Below are positions 25,125 to 34,496 of a stretch of 60,302 nucleotides of DNA, piece by piece. Made by a program: the position numbers and the translations under genes. Position 1 is the first letter of the stretch. Each line of letters starts with the position of its first letter. The notes beneath the pieces were generated by a model. That model made no database searches, had not been told where the DNA came from, and saw only the letters and a list, made by a program, of their open reading frames with translations. The stretch comes from Beijerinckiaceae bacterium (GTDB lineage Bacteria; Pseudomonadota; Alphaproteobacteria; Rhizobiales; Beijerinckiaceae), in NCBI GenBank assembly GCA_947475995.1, contig CANJNI010000028.1, positions 1-60,302 on the forward strand, read 5' to 3'.

Positions 25125-26696
25125 TTACGACAGCTTCAGATAATCGCCGTGCATGCGCATGTCGCTGTCGCCGACCGGCTGGAACTTGATGCCGGAGCGA
25201 TGCGCCCAGTTATAGACGCTCTTCCACATGTAGAGGCCGGGCGTGATGTCCTGCCACTCTGCGGAGAGTGCGAGATAGAGCCGCTTGCGTTCCTCGAAAT
25301 CCGAAGCCTTCGAGAAGGCTGCGCCGATCTCGTTGAACTTCGGCGACGGGTCCCAGGTCTTCCAGCTTGCGGTGGAGCGCGAGGCCGTCGGACCCCAGTC
25401 GAGCCAGAGCGGCTGGTAGGGGTCGCCCGGAATGAAGCTCGACGTCATCGACATGTTCATCAGATGGAACGGACGGCGATAGACCAGATCGAAATTGTCC
25501 AGGATAATCGCCTGAACGTTCACGCCGATCTCACGCCATTGCTCGATCATGATTTCGGCAGCGGGCTCGTAGTTCGGATAGAAGCTGCGCGTGATGTGCC
25601 AGCGCAGCGGCTGCCCGTCGTATTTGGTCTTCTTGACGAGATCCTTGGCCTTCTGTGGATCATAGACCATGCGGGGCTTGGCGTTCGGGTCGTAGAACTT
25701 GCCGTATTCAGGGAAGTTGAACGGCACGGCGGGGTGCATGGTCTCGTCGCCGAACAAAGCCTTGACGACTTCCGGCATGTTGACGCCCTGCACCATCGCG
25801 TAGCGCAGGTTCACGTCGACCAGCGGATTGTCGACCGGGTCCGGCCGCGTGTTGAAGGCGAGGGCCGGATAATTGTCGGCCATGCGGCTGACGTAGTTGA
25901 CGTTCTTGTAGCTCTTGAGGGTCGCAACCTGATCTGTCGGGATGTTGACGATGAAGTCGAACTCGCCCGACACGAGGCCCGCCAGACGCGCCGAATATTC
26001 CGGCACGATCTTCCAGATCAGCCGCTGCGCCGGAGCCTTCTCGCCCCAGTAATCGTCGAAGGCGTCGAGGATCATCACTTCCGCCGAGCGGAACGTGTTG
26101 ACCTTGTATGGCCCGGCGCCGATCGGCATCTGGCCGAACTTGTCGACGCCGACTTCCAGGTAATATTTCTTCGGCACCACCAGCCCGATATAGCCGCACA
26201 GCTTGCCGGGGATGTTGTTGTCGACGTTCTCGGTCTCGATCTCGACCGTATATTTGCCGGTGGCCTCGACGCGCTTGAAGCCTTCCGTGAAGGTCTTGCC
26301 GCGCGGCTCGAAGGGCTTGGGACCCCACAGGCGATCAGCGCCGAGCGTGAACGCCACGTCTTCCGCGGTCACTTCCTCGCCATTATGGAATTTCACCCCC
26401 TGACGAATGTCCAGATGCCAGACCTTGCCCTTTTGCTCCCACTTGGTGGCGATCTTCGGCTTCAGCACGAGGCCATTCGGATCGTTGATGTAATCGCGCT
26501 CGATCAGGCGTTCGTAAAAGTTCGGGAAAATGCGCAGCGAGGTCGTCGAAATGCCGTTGATCGGCGACATGGTCGACCAGAGATTGTCCACCGCGATGGT
26601 GAGCGTCGGGCGTCCCTGTGCGGACGCCGTATGTGGAATGCCGCTCGCCAGCGCCGTTCCGATGGTGAGCTTGCTGAAATCGCGTCTTGAAAGCAT
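25125..26696 (-). CDS. Dpp/Opp-type ABC transporter substrate-binding protein
   Basis: This 523-aa family 5 substrate-binding protein begins with a Tat-like signal (MLSRRDFSKLTIGTALASGI) and contains family stretches WHLDIRQGVKFHNGEEVTAE near residue 92 and VAFNTRPDPVDNPL-like sequence near residue 278. The double-Arg motif suggests export in a folded state. It lies 15 bp after the second permease gene on the same strand. The ligand is not predictable from sequence; peptide or a cyclic amide is possible given the creatininase neighbour. Confidence 0.93.
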   Translation of the reverse strand: MLSRRDFSKLTIGTALASGIPHTASAQGRPTLTIAVDNLWSTMSPINGISTTSLRIFPNFYERLIERDYINDPNGLVLKPKIATKWEQKGKVWHLDIRQGVKFHNGEEVTAEDVAFTLGADRLWGPKPFEPRGKTFTEGFKRVEATGKYTVEIETENVDNNIPGKLCGYIGLVVPKKYYLEVGVDKFGQMPIGAGPYKVNTFRSAEVMILDAFDDYWGEKAPAQRLIWKIVPEYSARLAGLVSGEFDFIVNIPTDQVATLKSYKNVNYVSRMADNYPALAFNTRPDPVDNPLVDVNLRYAMVQGVNMPEVVKALFGDETMHPAVPFNFPEYGKFYDPNAKPRMVYDPQKAKDLVKKTKYDGQPLRWHITRSFYPNYEPAAEIMIEQWREIGVNVQAIILDNFDLVYRRPFHLMNMSMTSSFIPGDPYQPLWLDWGPTASRSTASWKTWDPSPKFNEIGAAFSKASDFEERKRLYLALSAEWQDITPGLYMWKSVYNWAHRSGIKFQPVGDSDMRMHGDYLKLS

Positions 26697-26711
26697 CGCT
26701 TGCTCCGTGGG

Positions 26712-27548
26712 TCAGACCCGTTGCCGTTTCAGCGTGGGGTCGAGATAGTCGCGTAAGGCGTCTCCGACGATGCTCATCGACAGCGTCGTCAGGAAGATGA
26801 TCGTGCCGGGCCAGACCGCGATCCACCAGGCATTCGACAGGTAGTCGCGGCCGTCGCCGAGAATTTGTCCCAGACTCGTCATCGGCGGCTGGATGCCGAG
26901 GCCGAGGAAGCTCAGCGCCGTTTCGATGAGTACAATCTGCGGGAAATTGAGTGTCAATTGGACGATCAGCGCCGAGGCCACATTTGGCAAAATATGTTTC
27001 CAGTAGAGGCGCAGGGGGCTGGAGCCGAGCGCCCGCACGGCTTGCGCATAGGGCTGGCTTGCGGCCGACAGCACCACGCCGCGCGTGAGGCGCGCATAGT
27101 TCTCCCAGCCCTGCAGCCCCATCAGGATGATGAACAGCGTCATGCTGTTGCCGAAGAAGGCCAGCAGCGTGAGAGCGATCAGGATGAAGGGCAGGGAGGC
27201 CTGAAAGTCCACCACCGCCATGATGGTCTCTTCCACGAAGCCGCGAAAATGCGCCGCCACGAAGCCCAGCGCAATGCCGACGGTCGCGCCCAGCACGGTG
27301 CCCATGACGGCCACCATGACGGACATGCGCAGACCATAAACCAGCCGCGCCACCATATCGCGACCCAGCCGGTCGGTGCCGAGCAGATAACGCGGATCGC
27401 CGCCTAGAAAGCTCGGCGGCTTGAGGCGCGCCAGAAGATTCTGGTCCGTATGCGCATAGGGGCTGAACACATTGCCGGCGATGGCCACGAATGCCACGAA
27501 GGCCAGAAACAGCATCGCGAAAAGGACCAGTAGCGGAGGACGGCGCAT
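26712..27548 (-). CDS. Dpp/Opp-type ABC transporter permease (DppC-like)
   Basis: This 278-aa inner-membrane permease has the EAA-loop region AQAVRALGSSPLRLYWKHIL near residue 180 and the ending LGDALRDYLDP-like sequence of the DppC group, which ends DYLDPTLKRQRV here. The ATG at 27548 starts 1 bp after the stop of the DppB-like gene; an upstream extension would overlap that gene and is not needed. It pairs with the permease at 27550-28476. Confidence 0.93.
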   Translation of the reverse strand: MRRPPLLVLFAMLFLAFVAFVAIAGNVFSPYAHTDQNLLARLKPPSFLGGDPRYLLGTDRLGRDMVARLVYGLRMSVMVAVMGTVLGATVGIALGFVAAHFRGFVEETIMAVVDFQASLPFILIALTLLAFFGNSMTLFIILMGLQGWENYARLTRGVVLSAASQPYAQAVRALGSSPLRLYWKHILPNVASALIVQLTLNFPQIVLIETALSFLGLGIQPPMTSLGQILGDGRDYLSNAWWIAVWPGTIIFLTTLSMSIVGDALRDYLDPTLKRQRV

Positions 27549-27549
27549 G

Positions 27550-28476
27550 TCAGTCCTTCGCGGCGATGCGGATGCGCGGGTCGAGCACGCCATAGAGCAG
27601 ATCGACGATCAGGTTGGCCGCCACCATCGTGCAGGCGATCATCAGAACCAGCGCCTGAACCACCGCCAGATCGCGCGACGAGACGGAGGACACCAGCAGG
27701 CGCCCGACGCCCGGCCACGCGAAAACCGTTTCAACCACGATGGCCCCGCCGACCAGATGGCCGAGATTGAGCCCCATCACCGTCACGACCGGTATGGCTG
27801 CATTCGGCACGGCATGGCGCAGGATGCGGTCGCGGAACGACACGCCTTTTGCGGCTGCGGCGCGCAGGTAAACCTTGCCGAGCACTTCCAGCATCGCGGA
27901 TCGGGTGAAGCGCGCCAGCGCCCCTGCTGTCGCAAGCCCCAGCGTGGCGGCCGGCATGATCATGTGCATCCAGGTTCCGGTGCCGGAACTCGGCAACATC
28001 CGCAGGCTCAATGAGAAAAGCAGGATGAGCAGGATGCCGAAGAAGAAATTCGGCAACGCAAATCCCATGACTGCGAAGCTCATGATCAGCCGGTCAACGA
28101 ATGTGTTGCGCCTGATCGCGGCCCAGATCCCCAGCGGAACTCCCAGCAGCACCGCCACCGCATAAGAGGTGAGGCCGAGCATCAGCGTCCACGGAACACG
28201 CTCGGCGATGATGGTCGAAACCTGCCGTCCGTCGCGATAGGACTTCCCGAAGTCGCCGGTCGCAACATTGACGATATATTGGGCGTACTGCTCGGTGAGC
28301 GGCCGGTCGAGACCCCAGGCCTCGCGGAACTGTTCAATCTCCTCTTGCCGCGCATCGGGCGGCAGGAGCGACTGAACAGGATCGCCCGAAGTTCGCAGAA
28401 CGATGAAAACCGCCGTCACCACCAGCCAGAGGGTGATGGAGGCGCGCAGAAGCTTGACGAGCCAGAACCGGAGCAT
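27550..28476 (-). CDS. Dpp/Opp-type ABC transporter permease (DppB-like)
   Basis: This 308-aa inner-membrane permease has the DppB N-terminus MLRFWLVKLLRASITLWLVV, the GDFGKSYRDGRQV stretch near residue 76, and the ending YGVLDPRIR. The EAA loop is VYLRAAAAKGVSFRDRILRH. It is the first gene of the minus-strand transporter operon (permease, permease, binding protein, creatininase, ATPase, RraA-like). I chose the ATG at 28476 because the family starts there. Confidence 0.93.
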   Translation of the reverse strand: MLRFWLVKLLRASITLWLVVTAVFIVLRTSGDPVQSLLPPDARQEEIEQFREAWGLDRPLTEQYAQYIVNVATGDFGKSYRDGRQVSTIIAERVPWTLMLGLTSYAVAVLLGVPLGIWAAIRRNTFVDRLIMSFAVMGFALPNFFFGILLILLFSLSLRMLPSSGTGTWMHMIMPAATLGLATAGALARFTRSAMLEVLGKVYLRAAAAKGVSFRDRILRHAVPNAAIPVVTVMGLNLGHLVGGAIVVETVFAWPGVGRLLVSSVSSRDLAVVQALVLMIACTMVAANLIVDLLYGVLDPRIRIAAKD

Positions 28477-28615
28477 ATGCGCTACAGCACTCCGGCCGGC
28501 GGTTGCGTCGTGAGCCGTCCACATTCAGCCTGCATGATCGGGCTCCGATGGTTCAGGGGCGAACTTATACGCCCCGATCCCTCCAAGCAATTCAAATGCC
28601 CGATTGCTTCCATGC

Positions 28616-28644
28616 AAAAAGCCCGGGCGGTGATCCGCCCGGGC
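28616..28644 (-). terminator. rho-independent terminator of the hemerythrin-like gene
   Basis: On the minus strand a 10-bp stem, GCCCGGGCGG with loop ATCA and CCGCCCGGGC, is followed by TTTTT. It lies 28 bp past the stop of the gene at 28672-29832 and before the transporter operon, which it separates. Confidence 0.85.
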
Positions 28645-28671
28645 CGTTCGTCGGTTCAAAAGCCTTCAGCG

Positions 28672-29832
28672 CTAGCGGTCTTCCCAGCCGCGACGGGCGG
28701 CGCGGGAATGGCCTTCCGAATCCCCGAACCAGCCGCCGTGGCCACGACCACCGCCGCTGCCGCCGCCGCGGGAGGACCGACGATCATCATCGTCGTCGTC
28801 CCGGCTGCGCGACGAGGAACGGCTGCCGCCGCCACCATTGCCGCCGCCACTGCGTCCGCCGCTGCGTTCTTCCCAGCCACGGCGAGCAGCCTCGGCATGG
28901 CCTTCGGAATCTCCGAACCAGCCGCCCCGGCCGCCGTTGCCGCCGCCGCGCGACGAGCGGCGATCATCGTCATCGTCGTACCGACCGCTGCTGCGGCCGC
29001 GCGAGCCGCCGCGATCGTCGTCGTCGCTCATGAAGCGGCCGTATTCGTCGCGCTCGCGCTCGTTCGCATTGTTGCGGCCTCGCGAGGAACGGCGGTCATC
29101 GTCGTCGTCTTCGTAACGGCTGCGCGACGAATATCCCCCGCGCGAACGGCCGCCGCCGCGATCATCGTCATCACTCATGAAGCGACCATATTCGTCGCGT
29201 TCGCGATCATTGGAATTACGAGCCATGCTGTCGTCCTCCTTGCGGTTGCGGTTGGGAGCTTGTCTGGCGGTCAGCGACTTCGGCTGCGGCGGCCGCGCCA
29301 GAAGGGACTCGGTGTCCTGCATGAGTTCCTTCTTGCGTTCCGCCATGCGTGCGCCGAGCGCCTTCATGTCGACGCCCGCCTTCTTCGCCTTGGCGAAGAT
29401 GCCTTCCGTGGCGTTTTCCTCTTCGCCAACGTGGTGCTTGACGTATTCGGAAAGCACCTTGACCTTTGCGTCATAGTACTCATCGTCGGGTTTGCCGTTG
29501 AGCAGTTCGGCGATCAGCACCTTGACGCCGTCATGTTCGACCTGAGCTTCGTCGAGCGCGTCGTCCTCGACGTTCTTTTCCCGGCAGGCAGGATAGAAGA
29601 TCTCTTCCTCCAGCATGGAATGCACCACGAGTTCGGTGCACGCCTGCCTGGCGAGGCTGGATTTCTGATTCCCGTCTGTCGCGTTTTCGTAATCGTCGAA
29701 AATCTTTTCGACCTTGCGGTGATCGGCCTTGAGCAAGGCCTCCGCGTCTCCCGTTGCTTCGGAAGCTTGGGGCTTGTCGCCTTCTGCTGTCTTTCCCTTC
29801 GCCGTCGCGTCCGATTGCTTGGCGTCCTTCAT
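28672..29832 (-). CDS. hemerythrin-domain protein fused to Asp/Arg/Gly-rich repeat tail
   Basis: This 386-aa protein has an N-terminal hemerythrin/HHE domain (LLKADHRKVEKIFDDYEN near residue 34, HSMLEEEIFYPA, HVGEEEN), which binds a di-iron centre for O2 or redox sensing. A low-complexity tail follows with two copies of RERDEYGRFMSDDDDRGG and two copies of GWFGDSEGHxxAARRGWE, the latter like KGG stress-protein repeats. A strong internal site, AAGGAGG at 29235-29241 with ATG at 29224-29226, could start the tail as a separate 185-aa protein. The main start at 29832 has GAGG 7 nt upstream. Probably a stress protein. Confidence 0.82.
   Translation of the reverse strand: MKDAKQSDATAKGKTAEGDKPQASEATGDAEALLKADHRKVEKIFDDYENATDGNQKSSLARQACTELVVHSMLEEEIFYPACREKNVEDDALDEAQVEHDGVKVLIAELLNGKPDDEYYDAKVKVLSEYVKHHVGEEENATEGIFAKAKKAGVDMKALGARMAERKKELMQDTESLLARPPQPKSLTARQAPNRNRKEDDSMARNSNDRERDEYGRFMSDDDDRGGGRSRGGYSSRSRYEDDDDDRRSSRGRNNANERERDEYGRFMSDDDDRGGSRGRSSGRYDDDDDRRSSRGGGNGGRGGWFGDSEGHAEAARRGWEERSGGRSGGGNGGGGSRSSSRSRDDDDDDRRSSRGGGSGGGRGHGGWFGDSEGHSRAARRGWEDR
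29224..29241 (-). promoter_or_regulatory. internal Shine-Dalgarno and ATG inside the hemerythrin gene
   Basis: AAGGAGG is followed after 8 nt by an in-frame ATG (MARNSNDRERDEYGRF). This would make the repeat tail as a stand-alone protein from the same message. The two halves are joined in one frame with no stop between them. Confidence 0.6.
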
Positions 29833-30071
29833 CGAGGATCCTCTTGTTGAGATCCCGGGGGCCAAAATGCATTTTTGCGCCGCCGGGCAGAGCATAACGA
29901 GCGTTTTATGTGGCTGTTCCTCTTGCCAAGCAGCGCGTGAGAACGGAATCTTTCGCTTGTCCGCAAAGCCTGACGGACGGAATTGTCATAGAATGTCCAT
30001 GAAGCGCGAGACGCCTTGAGCGTAGGAACGTCGCTGCAGCGCAGGCGTTTCTCGAAGTTGGAGGAAACCGC

Positions 30072-30875
30072 ATGGCAGGTCCTGCATTCTGGAAAGGCTA
30101 TCTGAAACTTTCGCTCGTCACCTGTCCGGTCGCGATGCAGCCGGCAACGACCGAGAGCGCCAAGGTGCGCTTCCATACGCTCAACAGACGCACCGGCAAC
30201 CGCGTGATGAGCCAGTACGTCGATGCCGAAACCCTTAAGCCGGTGAAGGATACAAACGAGGCGAAAGCATACGAGCGCGGCGAAGGCGATTTTGTCCTGC
30301 TTGAAGATGAGGAACTGGATGCGGTCGCGCTGGACAGCACCCGCACGATCGACATCGAGACATTCGCGCCGCGCGACAGCATCGAGTGGATCTGGTTCGA
30401 CAAGCCGCATTATCTGATGCCGGACGATCCGGTCGGAGAAGAAGCCTTTTGCGTTATCCGCGATGCGATGGCGGCTTCGCAGGTCGTGGGAATTTCACGC
30501 CTCGTGATGTACCGCCGCGAGCGCGCCGTCATGCTCGAGCCGCGCGACAAGGGGATCGTGCTCTGGACCTTGCGCTACGGCGACGAGGTGCGCGATGAGG
30601 AAGCCTATTTCGAAAAGATACCGGAGCCGGAGCGTTCGCCCAAACTGTCGGGCCTCGTCAAGACGCTCATCAAGGAGCGCACGCGGGACTGGACGCACAG
30701 CATGGTCGATGACCCGATTCAGGATCGTCTCCTTGAAATCATCGAATCCAAACGCGATCACAAGCGCAAGCCCGCCAGGAAGCCGAAGCCGGCGGAACGT
30801 CCTGATAACGTCATCGACATCATGGACGCCTTGCGCAAAAGCCTTGGCGAAGGAGGTTCAAAGCGTAAGTCCTAG
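30072..30875 (+). CDS. ku: Ku protein (first copy)
   Basis: This 267-aa protein has the bacterial Ku core: FWKGYLKLSLVTCPVAM at the N-terminus, IEWIWFDKPHYLMPDDP near residue 104, and the C-terminal segment NVIDIMDALRKSL with a basic tail. Ku homodimers thread onto DNA ends and recruit LigD in non-homologous end joining. It has GGAGG 7 nt upstream. It is convergent with the second Ku gene and shares the four bases CTAG with it: both stop codons are read from the same CTAG at 30872-30875. Confidence 0.95.
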   Translation: MAGPAFWKGYLKLSLVTCPVAMQPATTESAKVRFHTLNRRTGNRVMSQYVDAETLKPVKDTNEAKAYERGEGDFVLLEDEELDAVALDSTRTIDIETFAPRDSIEWIWFDKPHYLMPDDPVGEEAFCVIRDAMAASQVVGISRLVMYRRERAVMLEPRDKGIVLWTLRYGDEVRDEEAYFEKIPEPERSPKLSGLVKTLIKERTRDWTHSMVDDPIQDRLLEIIESKRDHKRKPARKPKPAERPDNVIDIMDALRKSLGEGGSKRKS

Positions 30876-31723
30876 CTCGCCTTTCGACGCGCGGGCTTGC
30901 CTTTTGCCGGCGCGGCCTTCCTGGCGGGGGACTTGCGGGCCGCCTTTTTGGCGACCCCTGCGCTTTCCCGCAACGCGGCCATGAGATCGACCACCTTGCC
31001 GGCGGCGGCGGGCTTGCGGGGCGTGATGGCCTTGCCTTCCATCTTGGCCGTGACCAGATCCGCCAGTGCGGCCTCGTAGCGGTCGTCGAACTTGGAGGGA
31101 TCGAAAGTCCCCGCCTTGGTGTCGATGATATGCTGCGCGAGCTGCAGCATCTCACCCTTGATCTTCATGTCCGGAATATCCCGAAACGCATCGCGAGCCG
31201 AGCGCACTTCGTAATCGAAGTTCAATGTGGTGGCGATCAGACCCTGCCTGTGCGGGCGGATCAGCAGCGTCCGCATGCGCCTGAACAGCAACGTCTGCGC
31301 CAGCGCCGCCGCCTTCATCTCTCGGAGACCGTCGCGGATCAGCCCGAAGGCTTCCGTCGCATGAGCGTCGGAGGGAGCCAGATAGTACGGTTTGTCGAAA
31401 TAGACGTTGTCGATGTCCTCACAACGTACGAAAGCCTCGACATCCAGCGTCTTGTCGCTGTTCGGAATGGCAGCCGCGATCTCGTCGGGCTCCAGAATCA
31501 CGTATTGGCCGGAATCGACCTCGTATCCCTTGACCTGCTCGTCGCGCTCGACAACGTCGCCGGTCTCGCTGTCGACGAACAACCGCCGCACGCGATTACC
31601 GGTCGACCGGTCGATCGTATGAAACGCGATGCGTTCCGAAGTCGATGCTGCCGTGTAGAGCGCTACCCCGCAGGTCACTTCGGCGATCTTCAGAAAGCCT
31701 TTCCAGTTCGCACGCGGCGCCAT
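30872..31723 (-). CDS. ku: Ku protein (second copy, LigD operon)
   Basis: This 283-aa Ku protein starts MAPRANWKGFLKIAEVTCGV at 31723, has VYFDKPYYLAPSDAHATEAF near residue 105, and ends in KVVDLMAALRESA plus a Lys/Ala/Pro-rich tail that probably binds DNA. It is 2 bp downstream of ligD on the same strand, so they are cotranscribed. It differs clearly from the first Ku, so the two may work as a heterodimer or in different conditions, as reported for rhizobia with several Ku genes. Confidence 0.95.
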   Translation of the reverse strand: MAPRANWKGFLKIAEVTCGVALYTAASTSERIAFHTIDRSTGNRVRRLFVDSETGDVVERDEQVKGYEVDSGQYVILEPDEIAAAIPNSDKTLDVEAFVRCEDIDNVYFDKPYYLAPSDAHATEAFGLIRDGLREMKAAALAQTLLFRRMRTLLIRPHRQGLIATTLNFDYEVRSARDAFRDIPDMKIKGEMLQLAQHIIDTKAGTFDPSKFDDRYEAALADLVTAKMEGKAITPRKPAAAGKVVDLMAALRESAGVAKKAARKSPARKAAPAKGKPARRKAS

Positions 31724-31725
31724 GT

Positions 31726-34377
31726 CTACCCCTGCTTGTCCAGCAGCCTGATCGCTTCGGCCAGCGGTCGCTCGGCGTCGCAATAGTCGGCCCAGGCTTT
31801 GCTCTTCTTCAGAAGCGCGGGCGTGGTGCGGATCGTGTAGCGCGCCGGATCGAGATCCTTTTTTACCTGCGACCATGTCAGCGGCATCGACACATGCGCC
31901 CCCGGGCGCGCGCGCGGCGACAGCGGCGCCACGGCGGTCGCCATCCGGTCATTGCGCAGATAGTCGAGGAAAATGCGCCCCTCGCGCAGACGCTTCGCCA
32001 TGTTCACCAGATAGGCGTCGGGATTGTCGCGCGCCATCGCAACGCAGACGCGCCGCGCAAAGTCCTTTGCGGCCGGCCAGTCGAGCTTGCCCTTTTTGTC
32101 GCGCGCGAGCGGCGTCACGACGTGCAGCCCCTTGCCGCCTGTGGTCTTGCAAAACGCGGCGAGCCCGAGCGTCTCGAGCCTCTGTTTCATTTCGAGCGCG
32201 CCCGCCACGACCTGAGCGAACGACACATCCGGTCCGGGATCGAGGTCGAACACCAGCCGCCCCGGCGTTTCCGGCTCACCCGGCTGGCAATTCCAGGGAT
32301 GCAGTTCGATCCCGGCGATCTGCGCGACCGCTGCGAGCCCTTCCTTGCGGTCGATTTGCAGATAGGGCTTCTTGTCGCCGAACACCGTAACGAGATTCAG
32401 CAGGTTCGACGTGCCCCGCGTGGCGTGTCGCTGGAAGAATTGTTCGGCGTCGATGCCGTCCGGTGCGCGAATGATCGAGCAGGGGCGACCCTTGATGTGC
32501 GGCAGCATCCAGTCGCCGACAGTTTCGAAATAGGTTGCGAGGTCGAGCTTGGTGACGGGCTTTGCATCCTCCGCATGCGGCCACAGCTCCTTGTCTGCGT
32601 TGGAGATGGCCACATCCATCACGGCGGCCTTGACCTTGCCGAACGTGACCGACGGTTGCGCCACAGGCGTTGCGGAAGGTCTTGCAGGCTTCTCGGCTTC
32701 GACCTCGCGCGCCGGTTTGTCTTCCCGCAACCCCTTGAAGGCCGCTTGCCGCACCATGCCGTCGCCGGTCCAGCCGGCAAATTCGATTTCGGCCACAAGC
32801 TCCGGCTTTACCCAATGAACCCCGGCTTCCTTTTTCGGTGCGCCTATGCCCGAGAAGGGCGATGGTGCGGCGGCCTTTTCCTTCAGGCGGGGCAGAAGGG
32901 CCTTGACCTTGGCTTCGCCATAGCCGGTGCCGACGCGGCCCACATAGACGAAATGATCGCCGCGATAGACGCCGACGAGCAGCGAACGAAACTTTCCTGC
33001 TGTCGTCGACCAGCCGCCGATCACCACCTCATGGCCGGCGCGGCATTTGGCCTTGGTCCAGGCCCCGCTGCGGCCGGATGCATAAGGCGCGTCGCGCCGC
33101 TTCGACACAATGCCTTCCAGCGACAGCTTGCAGGCGGATTGAAGCACCGCATCGCCGCCGGTCTCGAAATGTTCGACATAGCGTATGCGGGGCGATTTCA
33201 CGCTCGATGTCAGGCGCTTGCGAAGTTCCGCCTTGCGCTCCTCAAGCGGGCTGTTTCGGAAGTCCGCGCTCTCTGCGAACAGCAGATCGAATGCAAACAG
33301 GACGAGGTTATCCGTTTGGCCTTCCGAGAGCGCCGCCTGCAGGGCTGCGAAATCCGGCGCGCCGTGATCGTCCAGCGCGACGATTTCCCCGTCGATCATG
33401 CAATCGGCCAATGGCGCTGCGTCTGCGGCTATGGCGGCGAATTTCGCCGTCCAGTCCAGACCCTTGCGGGTCTTGATGGTCGCCACATGATCGTCGACCC
33501 GCAGCTGAACGCGATAGCCGTCGAACTTGATTTCGTGCACCCAATCCTTGCCGGATGGCGGGCGTTCGACGCTCTCGCATAATTGCGGAGCCACGAAAGG
33601 CGGAATCGAAAGGGGCTTTGCGCTACGCTTTGCGGCGGGCTCCGCATGGGTGCCGATTTTGCGCGCCGGAGAACGCGCGGCGGGCTTGCTCTGCCATACC
33701 GCGTCAGCCTTGGCGGTGCGCGAGTTTGCGAGCATGAACGGCTTCGGCGCCTTTCCTTTGCCGGCCGCAATATCCGCCATCGCGCGGCCTGACGCTATGG
33801 AACGGTCCTGCGCCAAAATGGTCTCGCCTTCGCCGGGCGCCGCATGTTCGTCGCGATGCTTGATCAGAAGCCAGTTGTTGCGGGGCGGCTTCTTGCCTCG
33901 CGTCGCCTGTCGATCGTGCTTCAGCCGCACGAGCACCCAGCTGCCATGCAGGCGCCCGCCCTCGAGGGAAAATTTGAGTTCGCCCTTGGCGAGCGCTGCC
34001 TGGGGCGACTGCGTTTCCAGCGGCTCCCAGTAGCCGCGATCCCAAAGCTGCACGGTTCCGCCGCCATACTGGCCTTTCGGGATCGTTCCTTCGAAATCGC
34101 CGTAGTCCAGCGGATGATCTTCGACTTCCACCGCCAGACGTTTGTCGGCGGGGTCGAGCGAAGGCCCGCGGGTCACCGCCCATGACTTGAAGACGCCGTC
34201 GAGTTCGAGCCGGAAGTCATAGTGAAGCCGAGTCGCGTCGTGCTTCTGGATGACGAACCTGTTGCGCGGCGAAGCCGCGACCGGGCTTTCGCCGCTCGGT
34301 TCGGCGGTTTTCGAAAAATCACGCTTGGCGCGATACAGCGAGAGATCGTCCGGTGTCTTACGCAACGCAAACCTCAT
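31726..34377 (-). CDS. ligD: multifunctional DNA ligase D (phosphoesterase-ligase-polymerase)
   Basis: LigD seals double-strand breaks in non-homologous end joining. The 883-aa protein has the order phosphoesterase, ligase, polymerase. The phosphoesterase is seen in [20 protein letters not shown] and [20 protein letters not shown] (residues 45-120). The ligase domain has the adenylation Lys in [14 protein letters not shown] near residue 284. The C-terminal primase-polymerase domain has [17 protein letters not shown] and the catalytic stretch [13 protein letters not shown] second ligase motif ([14 protein letters not shown]) is present. The second Ku gene follows 2 bp later. Confidence 0.96.
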   Translation of the reverse strand: MRFALRKTPDDLSLYRAKRDFSKTAEPSGESPVAASPRNRFVIQKHDATRLHYDFRLELDGVFKSWAVTRGPSLDPADKRLAVEVEDHPLDYGDFEGTIPKGQYGGGTVQLWDRGYWEPLETQSPQAALAKGELKFSLEGGRLHGSWVLVRLKHDRQATRGKKPPRNNWLLIKHRDEHAAPGEGETILAQDRSIASGRAMADIAAGKGKAPKPFMLANSRTAKADAVWQSKPAARSPARKIGTHAEPAAKRSAKPLSIPPFVAPQLCESVERPPSGKDWVHEIKFDGYRVQLRVDDHVATIKTRKGLDWTAKFAAIAADAAPLADCMIDGEIVALDDHGAPDFAALQAALSEGQTDNLVLFAFDLLFAESADFRNSPLEERKAELRKRLTSSVKSPRIRYVEHFETGGDAVLQSACKLSLEGIVSKRRDAPYASGRSGAWTKAKCRAGHEVVIGGWSTTAGKFRSLLVGVYRGDHFVYVGRVGTGYGEAKVKALLPRLKEKAAAPSPFSGIGAPKKEAGVHWVKPELVAEIEFAGWTGDGMVRQAAFKGLREDKPAREVEAEKPARPSATPVAQPSVTFGKVKAAVMDVAISNADKELWPHAEDAKPVTKLDLATYFETVGDWMLPHIKGRPCSIIRAPDGIDAEQFFQRHATRGTSNLLNLVTVFGDKKPYLQIDRKEGLAAVAQIAGIELHPWNCQPGEPETPGRLVFDLDPGPDVSFAQVVAGALEMKQRLETLGLAAFCKTTGGKGLHVVTPLARDKKGKLDWPAAKDFARRVCVAMARDNPDAYLVNMAKRLREGRIFLDYLRNDRMATAVAPLSPRARPGAHVSMPLTWSQVKKDLDPARYTIRTTPALLKKSKAWADYCDAERPLAEAIRLLDKQG

Positions 34378-34429
34378 GAGAGCTTTGCAAAACGCTGTGA
34401 CGCGGCTGTGGTTTCACTGCGGGCGCAAC

Positions 34430-34463
34430 AAAAAAACCGGCGTAGCCGCAAGGCTACGCCGGT
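34430..34463 (-). terminator. rho-independent terminator of the canonical PQQ dehydrogenase gene
   Basis: On the minus strand ACCGGCGTAGCC and GGCTACGCCGGT form a perfect 12-bp stem with a 4-nt loop, followed by a run of T residues (TTTTTTG). It ends transcription of the gene at 34497-36275, 34 bp after its stop, before the ligD promoter. Confidence 0.92.
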
Positions 34464-34496
34464 CCCTCCTCGGGGGAAGGGAGTCCGCTCAGTTAA

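Noticed and set aside
25110-26690. A 526-codon open frame on the plus strand opposite the substrate-binding gene
   Set aside because: It is fully antisense to a clear family 5 binding protein, has no ribosome binding site or known motif, and its length is expected from the high GC content.
28700-29230. Possible CRISPR or tandem repeat array in the repetitive DNA of the hemerythrin gene
   Set aside because: The repeats are in-frame, imperfect and encode Asp/Arg/Gly-rich peptide repeats; there are no uniform repeats and spacers.
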